Of a stretch of 64,000 nt of DNA, positions 7,993 to 17,163 are shown piece after piece; within the stretch, counting starts at the first letter, position 1, and each line of letters begins with the position of its first letter. This stretch comes from Parvibaculum sp. (lineage in GTDB: Bacteria > Pseudomonadota > Alphaproteobacteria > Parvibaculales > Parvibaculaceae): positions 47,533 through 111,532 of the forward strand of contig NZNS01000012.1 of the NCBI GenBank assembly GCA_002694985.1. Direction: 5' to 3'. The position numbers and the translations under genes were made by a program. The notes below the pieces were generated by a model. That model saw nothing but the letters and a program-made list of their open reading frames with translations, was not told the origin of the DNA and searched no databases.

Positions 7993-8080
7993 ACCTTCGG
8001 CTTCTAGTTGGGGCCTTCGGCTTCTAGTTGGGGCCTTCGGCTTCTAGTTGGGGCCTTCGGCTTCTAGTTGGGGCCTTCGG
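7993..8080. repeat. 20-bp tandem repeat over the amiC stop codon
   Basis: Four full copies and a partial fifth of a 20-bp unit (CTTCTAGTTG plus GGGCCTTCGG) run across the 3' end of amiC. On the minus strand the unit contains the last amiC codons and its TAG stop, so the gene end has been copied several times into the spacer before mrcA. The first partial unit carries one change (GGACC for GGGCC). Replication slippage is the likely cause. Confidence 0.95.
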
Positions 8081-9467
8081 CCAGGCGATCGCCGAAATAG
8101 CGGTCGACGGAGCGCGACAGGGTCTTCGCCATTGTGGCGCGCCATGCAGACGAGGTGAGCTGTTTCTCGTCTTCGGGATTCGTCAGGAAGCCAAGCTCGA
8201 TCAGCACCGAGGGCACATCCGGCGCCTTCAGCACCACGAAGCCCGCAAAACGATGAGCCGGATCGAGGGTGCGGGTCTTCTGACTCGCATAATCGACGAC
8301 CGTTCTGGCGAAACGCGAGGAATAGTTCTTGGTTTCGCGCTGGGCGAGGTCGATCAGGATGCCAGTCACTTCCGGGCTCTCGCCTTCGAGGTCGAGACCG
8401 GCGATCACGTCCGACTGGTTTTCCTTGCGGGCGAGCGCGGCGGCTTCCTTGTCCGACGATGTTTCTGAAAGCGTGTAGATCGACATGCCGCGGACAGAAG
8501 GCTTCTGGATCGCGTCGGCATGGACCGAGATGAAGAGATCCGCCTTGTGGCGCCGCGCAATCGCCACGCGCTCGCGCAGGGGAATGAAGATGTCGCTTTC
8601 GCGGGTCAGGTGGACTTCATAGCGGCCCGAGGCGCGCAGTTCGGCGGCGAACTGCTTGGCAAAAGCGAGGACCACATCCTTTTCCTTGACGCCGGAGCGG
8701 CCATGCGTGCCGGGATCGACGCCCCCATGCCCGGCATCGATGACCACCACGCGGCGGCGGGCGAGACGCTCGGCGGGCGGGCTGACCGGCACCGCGGCTA
8801 TGTTCGTGAGGGCAGGCGCGGCGGCCGGCTCGGCACTCGCGGGCAAGCCGGCCTTGGCATTGAAGCTCGCAAGGTCGGTCGGGGCGAGGTCGAGCACGAT
8901 GCGGCGCCCGAAGCCCGCCTGCGGGTCGAGCACGAAGTCGCGCGAGATATCGACCGGCTGGGCCGCATCGAGGACAACGCGATAGGTATCCGCCTCGAAG
9001 CGGCCATATCGGTAGCCGGAGACGAAGCCCGTGTGCTTGTCGGCCGGCTCTTCGAGCAGGCGGAAGGGAACGCCCTTTACGTCGATGACGACGCGGTAGG
9101 GGTCCGAGAGGGTGAAGACGGTGTAATCGGCGGGGACATCGCCGGAAAATTCCATGACGAAACGGGTCTGGGCGCCGTGGTCGCCGATGCGGATGGAGGT
9201 GACGGCGGGGCCGCCCTGCTCCGCCGCATCGCCGGCAGGCGCGAGCGGCACAGCCGTGTCGCTGCCCAGTGCGCCGGTCGAAAGCGCGTCGCTTTCCTGC
9301 TGGACCGGATTATCCTGCTGAATGGAGGCTTCGCGGAGCTCTTTTGCGAGAAAATCCGCAAGTTCGTCGGCGGAAGCGGGAGCGGCGATACCGGCGATGA
9401 GGCACAAGGCGGCAATCAGGCCGAAACCCGCCATCCTTCCGCGCCCTGTCCGCCGGTGAAACTTCAT
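8064..9467 (-). CDS. amiC: N-acetylmuramoyl-L-alanine amidase with AMIN domain
   Basis: This periplasmic zinc amidase cuts the amide bond between MurNAc and the stem peptide to separate daughter cells. ATG 9467 gives a clear Sec signal peptide (MKFHRRTGRGR, a hydrophobic core, APASA); an upstream in-frame ATG at 9557 would bury it. An AMIN domain at about 95-200 targets the septum. The Amidase_3 domain (about 240-460) has VVVIDAGHGG with the first zinc His, RESD and SVHAD with further ligands, and the catalytic Glu in SVLIELGFLTN. The product is 467 residues. Its place upstream of mrcA and divergent from rne is typical of alphaproteobacteria. The stop codon lies within a 20-bp tandem repeat. 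Confidence 0.93.
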   Translation of the reverse strand: MKFHRRTGRGRMAGFGLIAALCLIAGIAAPASADELADFLAKELREASIQQDNPVQQESDALSTGALGSDTAVPLAPAGDAAEQGGPAVTSIRIGDHGAQTRFVMEFSGDVPADYTVFTLSDPYRVVIDVKGVPFRLLEEPADKHTGFVSGYRYGRFEADTYRVVLDAAQPVDISRDFVLDPQAGFGRRIVLDLAPTDLASFNAKAGLPASAEPAAAPALTNIAAVPVSPPAERLARRRVVVIDAGHGGVDPGTHGRSGVKEKDVVLAFAKQFAAELRASGRYEVHLTRESDIFIPLRERVAIARRHKADLFISVHADAIQKPSVRGMSIYTLSETSSDKEAAALARKENQSDVIAGLDLEGESPEVTGILIDLAQRETKNYSSRFARTVVDYASQKTRTLDPAHRFAGFVVLKAPDVPSVLIELGFLTNPEDEKQLTSSAWRATMAKTLSRSVDRYFGDRLAEGPN

Positions 9468-10364
9468 ACCCGCCGCCTCGTCCTTCGCGACCCGCCCGAT
9501 CTGCCCCAAAACCCGCGGTTTCCGAACGGCCCGGCCCGAGGCTCGGGAGAACGCCACTGCATCGGAGCCCCTGCCCCGTCGACGCCCGCCATATACTGTC
9601 CGGAGGCGGTAATGGAGGTGCCAAACGAAGCACCCAAATCAGTAATGCACTGAGATTACTTCAAAAATCGTTACCTCGCCAAAAATTTACGAAGTTTCAA
9701 TGGGTAGAATGGTTAATAACAGGACAAACAGGCCTATGCCGTATCGCTTGCCAAATCAGAGCCGTAAACGGTAAAACCTGTCACTACCGGATGAACACCT
9801 CCCTCAAACGGGTATCCGGTCCGCCGCGACGGACTTGCTTGTCCCGGGCGGCTTCAGGAATTCGGGCAACCGTAGCGCGCCGGCGTGACACCCCCTACAA
9901 GGGCGATACCGGAAGCGGACCGCGCGGGCCCGGCGTTTTCCAGCAAAGGCGCTGTCCTCACAAGGGCGCCGCCCGGTAACCGCCAAAGCGCGCATTCGAA
10001 AAAGTTACTCGCTCGTCCCGCCCGGCCACATTGCCCGGCAGAGGGGAGCCCGCCGGCACCCGGCGCCTTGATGGGTGCACCAAAAAGGTAGAGATGCACG
10101 ACGCAGTCAGACAGCACGCCGACCGGCCGATCTCGCGGGAATTTTCCGCGAAGGGTTTCGGAACGGCTGCGCGTCCGGTCGCGCGGCGCTTCCTCGCCCA
10201 TTCATTACTTTTATTTCAGACCCAGTCCCCATCCGCCGCGGCGCGCCTTAACGGTGCCGGCACGACGACAAGGACTCAAACAAGCGGCGCACCCGCGCGA
10301 ACGCCCGCACGCATGACCATGCGGCGGCCCTCGTGCGTCGGATTGCGCCACGGAGACGTTCCAT
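9468..10364 (+). promoter_or_regulatory. Long gene-free region and leader upstream of rne
   Basis: Nearly 900 bases between the divergent amiC and rne starts hold no convincing gene. The amiC-proximal part (about 9640-9780) is AT-rich and has two inverted repeats: GGTGC/GCACC (9617-9621, 9630-9634) and AGTAAT/ATTACT (9641-9646, 9655-9660). A weak TTGCCA/TAAAAC pair near 9748 could be an rne promoter. In E. coli and other bacteria RNase E controls its own mRNA through a long 5' leader. A similar leader here is inference from the spacing. Confidence 0.5.
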
Positions 10365-12992
10365 ATGGGAAAGAAGATGCTTATCGATGCGGCCCACCCC
10401 GAGGAAACCCGGGTGGTGGTCGTAAACGGCAATCGCGTTGAAGAGTTCGATTTCGAGTCAGAAAACAGGAAACAGCTTCGAGGAAATATCTATCTAGCCA
10501 AGGTGACGCGCGTGGAGCCCTCGCTCCAGGCAGCCTTCGTCGAATATGGCGGTAACAGGCACGGTTTCCTCGCCTTCAGCGAAATCCATCCCGACTACTA
10601 CCAGATCCCGGTGGCCGACCGCGAAGCCCTGCTGCAACAGCAGGCCGACGAAGCGCGCCGCGAGGACGAGGACGAGGAAGACGACGAGGAGGATACGGCA
10701 CCCGAGGCGGAAGCCAGGGAAGAAAAGGCCGGGCCGGACGACGAGGACGACGACAACGCCACTCCGGACAATACCGCTCCGGACAATGACGAAACGGAAA
10801 CCGTCCGCTCCGACGAAACGATCGAGAGCGTCGGCGCTGAAGACGCGATGGAAGAAGCTGCGCCGCGCAAGCAGCGCAACAACTATCGCTCCTACAAGAT
10901 TCAGGAAGTCATCAAGCGCCGGCAGATCCTGCTGGTGCAGGTCGTGAAGGAAGAGCGCGGCAACAAGGGTGCGGCGCTCACCACCTATCTCTCGCTCGCC
11001 GGACGCTACTGCGTATTGATGCCGAACACGGCACGGGGCGGCGGCATCTCGCGCAAGATCACGGTGGCCGCCGACCGCAAGAAGCTGAAGAACATCGCCG
11101 AGTCGCTCGATGTGCCGGAAGGCATGGGCCTCATCGTCCGCACGGCCGGCGCGAAGCGCACCAAGGCCGAAATCAAGCGCGACTACGAATATCTGTTGCG
11201 CATGTGGGAAAGCGTGCGCGAGCTGACGCTGAAATCCACGGCGCCGAGCCTCGTCTATGAGGAAGGCAGCCTGATCAAGCGCTCGATCCGCGATCTTTAC
11301 GACAAGGATATCGACGCTATCCAGATCGAGGGCGACGAAGGCTACAAGGAAGCAAAGAACTTCATGCGCATGCTCATGCCGAGCCATGCGAAGAATGTTC
11401 AGCCCTACAAGGAAAAGCAGCCGCTCTTCCAGAAACATCAGGTCGAGCAGCAGCTCGACGCGATGCTGAACCCGACCGTCACATTGAAGTCGGGCGGCTA
11501 TATCGTCATCAATCCGACGGAAGCGCTCGTTTCCATCGACGTCAACTCGGGGCGCTCCACCAAGGAGCGCAATATCGAGCAGACGGCGCTGAAGACGAAT
11601 CTCGAAGCGGCCGAAGAAATCACGCGGCAAATGCGCCTGCGCGACCTTGCGGGCCTCATCGTGATCGATTTCATCGACATGGACGAGAACCGCAACAACC
11701 GTGCGGTCGAACGCAAGCTCAAGGATTGCCTGAAGACGGACCGGGCGCGTATCCAGGTCGGCCGGATCAGCCATTTCGGTCTTCTCGAAATGTCGCGCCA
11801 GCGCATGCGCTCCGGCGTGCTGGAAGGTTCGACTGTCATCTGCCCGCATTGCTCGGGTACGGGGCTCGTGCGCTCCGTCGAGTCGATGGCCCTGCATGTA
11901 CTGCGCGGCGTCGAAGCGGAAGCGATCAAGGGCCGTGCCGCCGCCTTCACCGTGAAGGTGCCTGCCGAAGTCGCGATCTATATTCTGAACCAGAAGCGCG
12001 CGAACCTTCTCGATGTGGAAGAGCGCTACGGCACGTCCGTCTTCGTCGAGGCGGATGCGACGCTGGCCGGTTCGGAGCACAAGATCGAGACCGCCGAAGC
12101 GCGCGCACTGACGCGCACACGGCCGGCGCAGGGCGCGATCAACGTCGAGAGCGGCTACGCTGAGGAAGACGAACCCGCCATCGCGGAGACGGCAGCCGAC
12201 GAGGACGAGACGAACGGCGAGACGAATGCCGATGCCGAAGCAGGCGACGGGAAAAGCGATGGACAGACCCGCCGCAAGCGCCGCCGCCGCAAGCGCCGCC
12301 CCGCGGGCGAAGGCGATGCGCCGCGCGAAGCCAATGGCGATGGCGATGGCAATGACAATGGCGACAAGAACGCGGAAGAGGCTTCCACCACAACGGAGGG
12401 AGCCGATACCGAGGACGAGGCGGAGGGAGATGCCGCGCAAGCCAATGGCGAACAGGAACTCGGCGAGGACGGACAGCCGCGCAAGCGCCGCCGCCGTGGC
12501 CGCCGTGGCGGACGCCGCAACAAGCGTCGCCAGGAAGGTACCGCCGAGGGCGATGAGGGCGGCGAAAACACCGCAAACGACAGCTATGCGGATGGTGCGG
12601 AGAACAGCGACGGCGAAGACCTGTCGCTGGAAGATGAGGCCGACCCTCTTGCGAGCGGCGAGGCGCCTGCTCTTCTCTCCTATTCGCGCGGCGCACTCGA
12701 AGCCGAAGACCCGTCCGACGACGACGAAGAGACCTGGGAAGCAGTGGCTGCCACGGAAGGCGCCTATGACGAACCGGAGGAACTTCTCGAAGCGGAAGCA
12801 GAGGTGAAGGAAGAATTAGCCCGGGAAGAAGCCGCGGAAGAAGCGGAAGAAGGCGAGACGACTGAAGAAACGGCGAAGAAGGACGAACCCGCCGTTGAAA
12901 TGGCCGACGCCGATGAGCCGATGTCCGATGAGGTCGAGGAAGAAAAACCCTCGAACGAGCCCTCGCGACGCGGCTGGTGGCAGCGGCGCTAG
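10365..12992 (+). CDS. rne: Ribonuclease E
   Basis: This endoribonuclease is the RNA degradosome scaffold and takes part in mRNA decay and rRNA/tRNA processing. The product is 875 residues. The N-terminal half holds an S1 RNA-binding domain interrupted by an Asp/Glu-rich insert (about 90-165), then RNase H-like and 5'-sensor regions. The catalytic Asp residues are in IDVNSG (about 392) and VIDFIDMD (about 435), and the zinc-link is CPHC (about 493-496). The C-terminal half is disordered: alternating acidic stretches and Arg/Lys-rich RNA-binding patches (RRKRRRRKRRP, RKRRRRGRRGG), ending RRGWWQRR. ATG 10365 is preceded by GGAGA. An intrinsic terminator follows. Confidence 0.96.
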   Translation: MGKKMLIDAAHPEETRVVVVNGNRVEEFDFESENRKQLRGNIYLAKVTRVEPSLQAAFVEYGGNRHGFLAFSEIHPDYYQIPVADREALLQQQADEARREDEDEEDDEEDTAPEAEAREEKAGPDDEDDDNATPDNTAPDNDETETVRSDETIESVGAEDAMEEAAPRKQRNNYRSYKIQEVIKRRQILLVQVVKEERGNKGAALTTYLSLAGRYCVLMPNTARGGGISRKITVAADRKKLKNIAESLDVPEGMGLIVRTAGAKRTKAEIKRDYEYLLRMWESVRELTLKSTAPSLVYEEGSLIKRSIRDLYDKDIDAIQIEGDEGYKEAKNFMRMLMPSHAKNVQPYKEKQPLFQKHQVEQQLDAMLNPTVTLKSGGYIVINPTEALVSIDVNSGRSTKERNIEQTALKTNLEAAEEITRQMRLRDLAGLIVIDFIDMDENRNNRAVERKLKDCLKTDRARIQVGRISHFGLLEMSRQRMRSGVLEGSTVICPHCSGTGLVRSVESMALHVLRGVEAEAIKGRAAAFTVKVPAEVAIYILNQKRANLLDVEERYGTSVFVEADATLAGSEHKIETAEARALTRTRPAQGAINVESGYAEEDEPAIAETAADEDETNGETNADAEAGDGKSDGQTRRKRRRRKRRPAGEGDAPREANGDGDGNDNGDKNAEEASTTTEGADTEDEAEGDAAQANGEQELGEDGQPRKRRRRGRRGGRRNKRRQEGTAEGDEGGENTANDSYADGAENSDGEDLSLEDEADPLASGEAPALLSYSRGALEAEDPSDDDEETWEAVAATEGAYDEPEELLEAEAEVKEELAREEAAEEAEEGETTEETAKKDEPAVEMADADEPMSDEVEEEKPSNEPSRRGWWQRR

Positions 12993-13020
12993 AAGCCCGC
13001 GCAACGAACACAAAGCAAAA

Positions 13021-13048
13021 GGCCCGGTGTTTTCTCCGGGCCTTTTTT
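13021..13048 (+). terminator. Intrinsic terminator after rne
   Basis: GGCCCGG, an eight-base loop and CCGGGCC are followed directly by seven T residues, about 30 bases after the rne stop. Confidence 0.93.
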
Positions 13049-13095
13049 TCGTGCGAGCTTCGCGAATTCGTTATTCCATCCCCTGGCGCGGGCTG

Positions 13096-14577
13096 TCAGC
13101 CGCCGGCGATACCGGTGACGGCCATGCCGTTGCCGCGCGGGTTGATGGCAAAACCGCAGGCACCGGAAGCGATGCCGTCCGGGCAGACGATGGCATTGGC
13201 CGGGGAACGCATATCGGCAGGACCATTTTCGAGCGCGGTTTGCGCCGCGTCGATCGACTGCGCATTGCGTGCCACATACTGAATGGCGGCAGCCCCCTTG
13301 GGCCCGCCCGCGCCGGCGCCGCTGACGCGGACATATTCGCCGGTCGCGCCGGTCACGATGACGGGCGAGAGGAAGGCGGAGGCAAGCCCCGCAACCGGGC
13401 TCGACGGACTTGCCGCGAGCACCACGCCCGCTCCTTCCGCGACATGCCCCGAACCGAAGGCACCATTCATGGTGACGGCGCAGGCAACAGCCCCGCCCTT
13501 ACCGTCAATCGTGGCGAAAGCAGTGGAGCCGAAGTCACGATCCATATCGCCTTTCGCTCCGAGTTGAACCGCCGTGCGGCGCGCGGTTTCGGCCAAATCG
13601 CCAGGGCTTGCCGTGCCCGCATTCGACCAGAGCGCAGCGCCAAAAGCGCCCGCTCCAAGCGAGTCCGCGGGAAACCAGACACGCGACGTGCCGGAATCGG
13701 CGGATTGCGCGGCAACGACATCCGGGCGGTAGTTGCGGAGGTCATCTATGGAGAGAGCGCCGCCCACGCGGGAGGATGCCTCGACGAGGCGCTGTGCGGT
13801 CGCACCGGAATAGAAGCCGCGGACACCCTTGCTGCGCACCTGGGCAAGCGTTGCCGCAAGCTGGAGACGGGTGACGACGTCGAGCTCGGCCGCGATGCCA
13901 CCCTTGCCGTTCGAGAAGGTTTTCTGCAGAGCGGGCGAGGCGCCGATGATTGCGGCATTGCTGGCGAGCTGGCTCGCGGTGGCGCGCGAAACCGGCAGGC
14001 CGGTCGCGGCAAGGCGCTCAGCGGGCGCGACAAGCGAACTCCAGGGGAGCTTGCCATAGCGCGCATGGATGAGCGCGAAGCCGCGCACATTGCCCGGGAC
14101 GGCAATGCTGCCGCCGCCGGCCGGATTGCGGGTGAGGAAGGAGACCGTCTCGACCGTCTTCTTGCCTGCCTCATGGACGAGGCAGACGCCGCCGCCGCCA
14201 AGACCGGCGGCTGCAGGATAGGTGACGGACAGACCGAAATAGACGGCGGCAGCCGCATCGGCGGCATTGCCCCCCTCTTCCAGCACCTGGCGCGCGATGA
14301 GCGCGGCAGAGGGCTCGTCGGCAATGGCGGCACCGGCAAACCAGGGATCGCGCGAATCCGCCTCAACCTTGCCCGTCGATGTGAGGCGTGCGCGGCGATC
14401 CGCTGCGGTCTCGACGCCGTGACTTACGGCGGTGATGCCCACAGGATCGCGGGGACCGTCATCCACGCAGGCCGAAAGCCCGAGAATCACAGCGAACGCG
14501 ACAAGCGCCATTCCCGTGCGGCGTGTGTGTGCCTCATAATTTAACCACATTCCGGCGCTTCTCCTGATGTTCGACAT
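13096..14577 (-). CDS. Gamma-glutamyltransferase-like lipoprotein
   Basis: The protein belongs to the gamma-glutamyltranspeptidase (Ntn-hydrolase) superfamily. The N-terminus carries a lipoprotein signal with lipobox LGLSAC (Cys about 37), so export and lipid anchoring are likely. Family blocks are visible: ADEPSAALIARQVLEEGGNAADAAAAV (start near 86), GLGGGG, and the processing-site region DFGSTAFATIDGKGGAVA (near 350). The usual nucleophile sequence is TTHxSVVD; here it is STAFATID, so the expected Thr position carries Ser (about 351) and the His is Ala. Ser could still act as an Ntn nucleophile, or activity may be altered or lost. ATG 14577 has AGGGT upstream; ATG 14550 is an alternative. 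The product is about 493 residues, somewhat shorter than typical GGT. Confidence 0.8.
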   Translation of the reverse strand: MSNIRRSAGMWLNYEAHTRRTGMALVAFAVILGLSACVDDGPRDPVGITAVSHGVETAADRRARLTSTGKVEADSRDPWFAGAAIADEPSAALIARQVLEEGGNAADAAAAVYFGLSVTYPAAAGLGGGGVCLVHEAGKKTVETVSFLTRNPAGGGSIAVPGNVRGFALIHARYGKLPWSSLVAPAERLAATGLPVSRATASQLASNAAIIGASPALQKTFSNGKGGIAAELDVVTRLQLAATLAQVRSKGVRGFYSGATAQRLVEASSRVGGALSIDDLRNYRPDVVAAQSADSGTSRVWFPADSLGAGAFGAALWSNAGTASPGDLAETARRTAVQLGAKGDMDRDFGSTAFATIDGKGGAVACAVTMNGAFGSGHVAEGAGVVLAASPSSPVAGLASAFLSPVIVTGATGEYVRVSGAGAGGPKGAAAIQYVARNAQSIDAAQTALENGPADMRSPANAIVCPDGIASGACGFAINPRGNGMAVTGIAGG

Positions 14578-14882
14578 ATCGACCCTTTTGGCGCCGGATT
14601 CAGCGGTCAGCGCCGTTTCTTGTATGGTGTACCCTGCCCGGCAGGCGGACACTGCCCGGCGAGATTGACGGGGTCAGGGCCCGCCCCTACCGTTTAGTCG
14701 CGAGACGCCCATAACGTCAACGCGGCGCTGAAATCCGCGAAGAATCCCCCACCAGAACCGGGGACGCGAGAGTGACGCGAAATGGGCCTCCGGGGAAGGA
14801 AAAGCAGGCGGCGGGCTTGCTACTGGGACTTGGAAGGGCCGGAAAGCCCTCATGTAAACGGGTTTAACGAGAGTATGCAGTC
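14578..14882. other. Gene-free region between the GGT-like and M48 genes
   Basis: About 300 bases separate the divergent genes and must hold both promoters. A small hairpin AGGGC/GCCCT lies near 14834-14850, in the leader of the plus-strand gene. I see no convincing -35/-10 pair or small gene. Confidence 0.35.
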
Positions 14883-16253
14883 ATGAGATTCGGGCTCAAC
14901 GCCGCCCTCCAACGGGGGATACGCGCCCTCGGCCTTCTGGCGATGGGCGCCGCGCTTGCTTTCCAGGCCGCTCACCCGGTGGCGGCGCAGGGCCGCATTG
15001 CGATCGTCAGCGACGCCGAGACCGAGGCCATGCTACGGGAATATTCCGACCCGGTCTTCCGCGCGGCCGGCATCGACCCAGGCGCTGTGAAAATCCATCT
15101 CGTGAACGATCCGAACCTCAACGCCTTCGTGGCGAACGGGCAGCAGATGTTCGTGCATACCGGCCTCATCACCACCGTCGATACGCCTTCCGAACTCATC
15201 GGCGTGATCGCGCATGAAACGGGCCACATGTCCGGCGGACATCTGGTGAAACGGCGCGAGGAGTTCGAAAGCATGAGCATGCCGGTGATCGCCTCAATGA
15301 TCCTCGGTGTGGGCGCGATTGCCGCCGGTCAGGGCGATGCGGGTATGGCGCTGATCATGGGCAGCCAGCACATCGCGACGCGCTCCCTCCTCGCCTTCAC
15401 GCGCGAACAGGAAGCCAGCGCCGACCAGGCGGGCGCGACTTTCCTGGAGCGCTCCGGCCAGTCCGGCAAGGGCATGCTCGATCTTTTCTCGACGATGCGC
15501 GACCAGGAACTGCTCTCGGCGAGCCGGCAAGACCCCTATGCGCGCTCGCATCCCATGTCCGGCGCGCGCCTGGCAGCACTGGAAGCGCGGGTGACGGCCT
15601 CACCCTATTTCAACAAAGCTGAATCCCCCGCGCGTATCCATCAGTTCAAGATGGTGCAGGCGAAGCTGCACGGCTTTCTCGACGATCCCGCCGTCACGTT
15701 CAACCGCTATCCCGCTTCCGACATGAGCGACTATGCGCGTTATGCCCGCTCTGTCGCCTATCACCGCACGGGGCAGCTCGACAAGGCACTGGCCGAACTC
15801 GAGCCGCTGCTGGAGCGTCAAGCGAACAACCCCTATATCTGGGAAGTGAAGGGGCAGATCTATTTCGAGAGCGGCAAGGTGGAAGAGGCCATCGCGGCCT
15901 ATCGCAAATCCGTGGAACTGAAGCCCTCCGACGAACAGCTTCACCTCGGGCTCGGGCGGGCGCTGCTCGCGCGCGAAGGTACGGACGCGACGCCCGAAGC
16001 CATCCATCATCTGCAAATCGCGACGAAGAGCGGCGAGCAGGCCTTCGGCTATTACCAGCTTTCGATTGCCTATGGGCAGCTCGACGATATCGGCATGGCG
16101 GAACTTTCGGCAGCGCAATATTACGATGCGCTCGGCTCGGTGGGCGAAGCGAAGTCACACGCCACACGAGCCATCAAGCTTCTCACGCAGGGTAGTCCCG
16201 AATGGCTGCGCGCGCAGGATATCGCCATGCAGCCCATGCCAAATCGCGGATGA
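14883..16253 (+). CDS. M48 family metalloprotease with TPR repeats (BepA/YfgC-like)
   Basis: This 456-residue secreted zinc protease has a Sec signal peptide (cleavage after about residue 36, PVAAQG), the M48 zinc motif HETGH at 111-115, and the third ligand region REQEASADQAG (Glu about 177). TPR-like repeats fill the C-terminal third (about 280-440). BepA relatives act in the periplasm on outer-membrane protein assembly, degrading stalled LptD or BamA clients. That role here is by family only. The next gene, a DsbA-like thiol protein, starts 57 bases after the stop, so the two probably form an operon for envelope protein quality control. Confidence 0.9.
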   Translation: MRFGLNAALQRGIRALGLLAMGAALAFQAAHPVAAQGRIAIVSDAETEAMLREYSDPVFRAAGIDPGAVKIHLVNDPNLNAFVANGQQMFVHTGLITTVDTPSELIGVIAHETGHMSGGHLVKRREEFESMSMPVIASMILGVGAIAAGQGDAGMALIMGSQHIATRSLLAFTREQEASADQAGATFLERSGQSGKGMLDLFSTMRDQELLSASRQDPYARSHPMSGARLAALEARVTASPYFNKAESPARIHQFKMVQAKLHGFLDDPAVTFNRYPASDMSDYARYARSVAYHRTGQLDKALAELEPLLERQANNPYIWEVKGQIYFESGKVEEAIAAYRKSVELKPSDEQLHLGLGRALLAREGTDATPEAIHHLQIATKSGEQAFGYYQLSIAYGQLDDIGMAELSAAQYYDALGSVGEAKSHATRAIKLLTQGSPEWLRAQDIAMQPMPNRG

Positions 16254-16309
16254 GCGCCCTCGCCCCTTTCCGCCTCGAAACAAATTCCTTTCTCAACACG
16301 AAGAGACTC

Positions 16310-17056
16310 ATGACCCGTTTGTTCCGCCTGCCCGCCTTGCTGCTCGCCGCCCTGTCCTTCGCTTTTGCCGCGCCTGCATATGCGCAAGGCTCATTCGACG
16401 CCGCGGAGACCGCGGAAATCGAGACGATCATTCACGACTATCTGGTGGAGCATCCAGAAGTACTGGTGAAAGCCTTCGAGGCGCTCGAAACGAAACAGGC
16501 TACGGCAGAGTTTGAGAAAACGCAGGCCGCCATCGAACGGAACCGCAAGGCGATCTACGACAATCCGATGGACTACGTGACGGGGAACCCGGATGGCGAC
16601 GTCACCATCGTCGAGTTCTTCGACTACCAGTGCGGCTACTGCAAGCGCAGCTTCGAGCCGCTGATGGACTTTGTGAAGGCGGACGGCAATATCCGCCTCA
16701 TCCTGAAGGAATTTCCGATCCTCGGGCCCGTTTCGCTCACCGCCTCGCAGGCGGCCATCGCCGCAAAGAAGCAGGGCCGATACATCGAGATGCACGCCGC
16801 GCTCTACGAGCACAAGGGCGGACTCGACGAGGACGGGGTTTACGAGATTGCGAAGGATGTCGGCCTCGATCTGGCGAAACTCAAGAAAGACATGGCCGAT
16901 CCGGCGATTCAGGACCATGTGAGCCGCACCTACCGCCTTGCCGAGCAGCTCGGCGTGGACGGCACGCCCGCCTTCATCGCCGGCGGCACGATGTATCCGG
17001 GCGTGGTAGACAAGGAACGGCTCGAAAAGATCGTCAAAGACGCGCGCGGAAGCTGA
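16310..17056 (+). CDS. DsbA family thiol-disulfide oxidoreductase
   Basis: This periplasmic thioredoxin-fold protein has 248 residues. The signal peptide ends APAYAQG. An N-terminal helical segment (about 25-80, EIETIIHDYLVEHPEVL) is like that of ScsC/Com1-type proteins. The active site is CGYC at 108-111 in EFFDYQCGYCKRSF, and the cis-Pro region is VDGTPAF near the C-terminus. ATG 16310 fits the signal peptide; an in-frame ATG at 16202 lies inside the M48 gene and is unlikely. Probable roles are disulfide formation or isomerisation in exported proteins. No DsbB partner is in the window. Confidence 0.92.
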   Translation: MTRLFRLPALLLAALSFAFAAPAYAQGSFDAAETAEIETIIHDYLVEHPEVLVKAFEALETKQATAEFEKTQAAIERNRKAIYDNPMDYVTGNPDGDVTIVEFFDYQCGYCKRSFEPLMDFVKADGNIRLILKEFPILGPVSLTASQAAIAAKKQGRYIEMHAALYEHKGGLDEDGVYEIAKDVGLDLAKLKKDMADPAIQDHVSRTYRLAEQLGVDGTPAFIAGGTMYPGVVDKERLEKIVKDARGS

Positions 17057-17163
17057 CACGCGGCTCCGGCCGTGCCAAAACACGAGGCCCGCTCCTGCCA
17101 GCACTGCCACGGCGCATGCTCCCTGCACCCGAACATAAAGGCGCCCTCCGGCGCACAAAAACC

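Noticed and set aside
5451..8027. 858-codon plus-strand open frame opposite mrcA
   Set aside because: It is the reverse complement of a strongly conserved penicillin-binding protein gene, and the translation is low-complexity His/Asp/Arg/Ala.
7991..8090. Possible CRISPR array from the regular 20-bp repeats
   Set aside because: Copies are directly adjacent with no spacers; it is a simple tandem repeat.
9854..10201. Minus-strand 115-codon frame in the rne leader
   Set aside because: No ribosome site, no domain, composition like noncoding GC-rich DNA.
10494..12440. 648-codon minus-strand frame opposite rne
   Set aside because: Shadow of the RNase E gene; no motif or signal supports it.
16630..17163. 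Long upstream extension of the desaturase frame
   Set aside because: It overlaps the DsbA-like gene in another frame and is Arg/Gly-rich; the family start fits ATG 17164.
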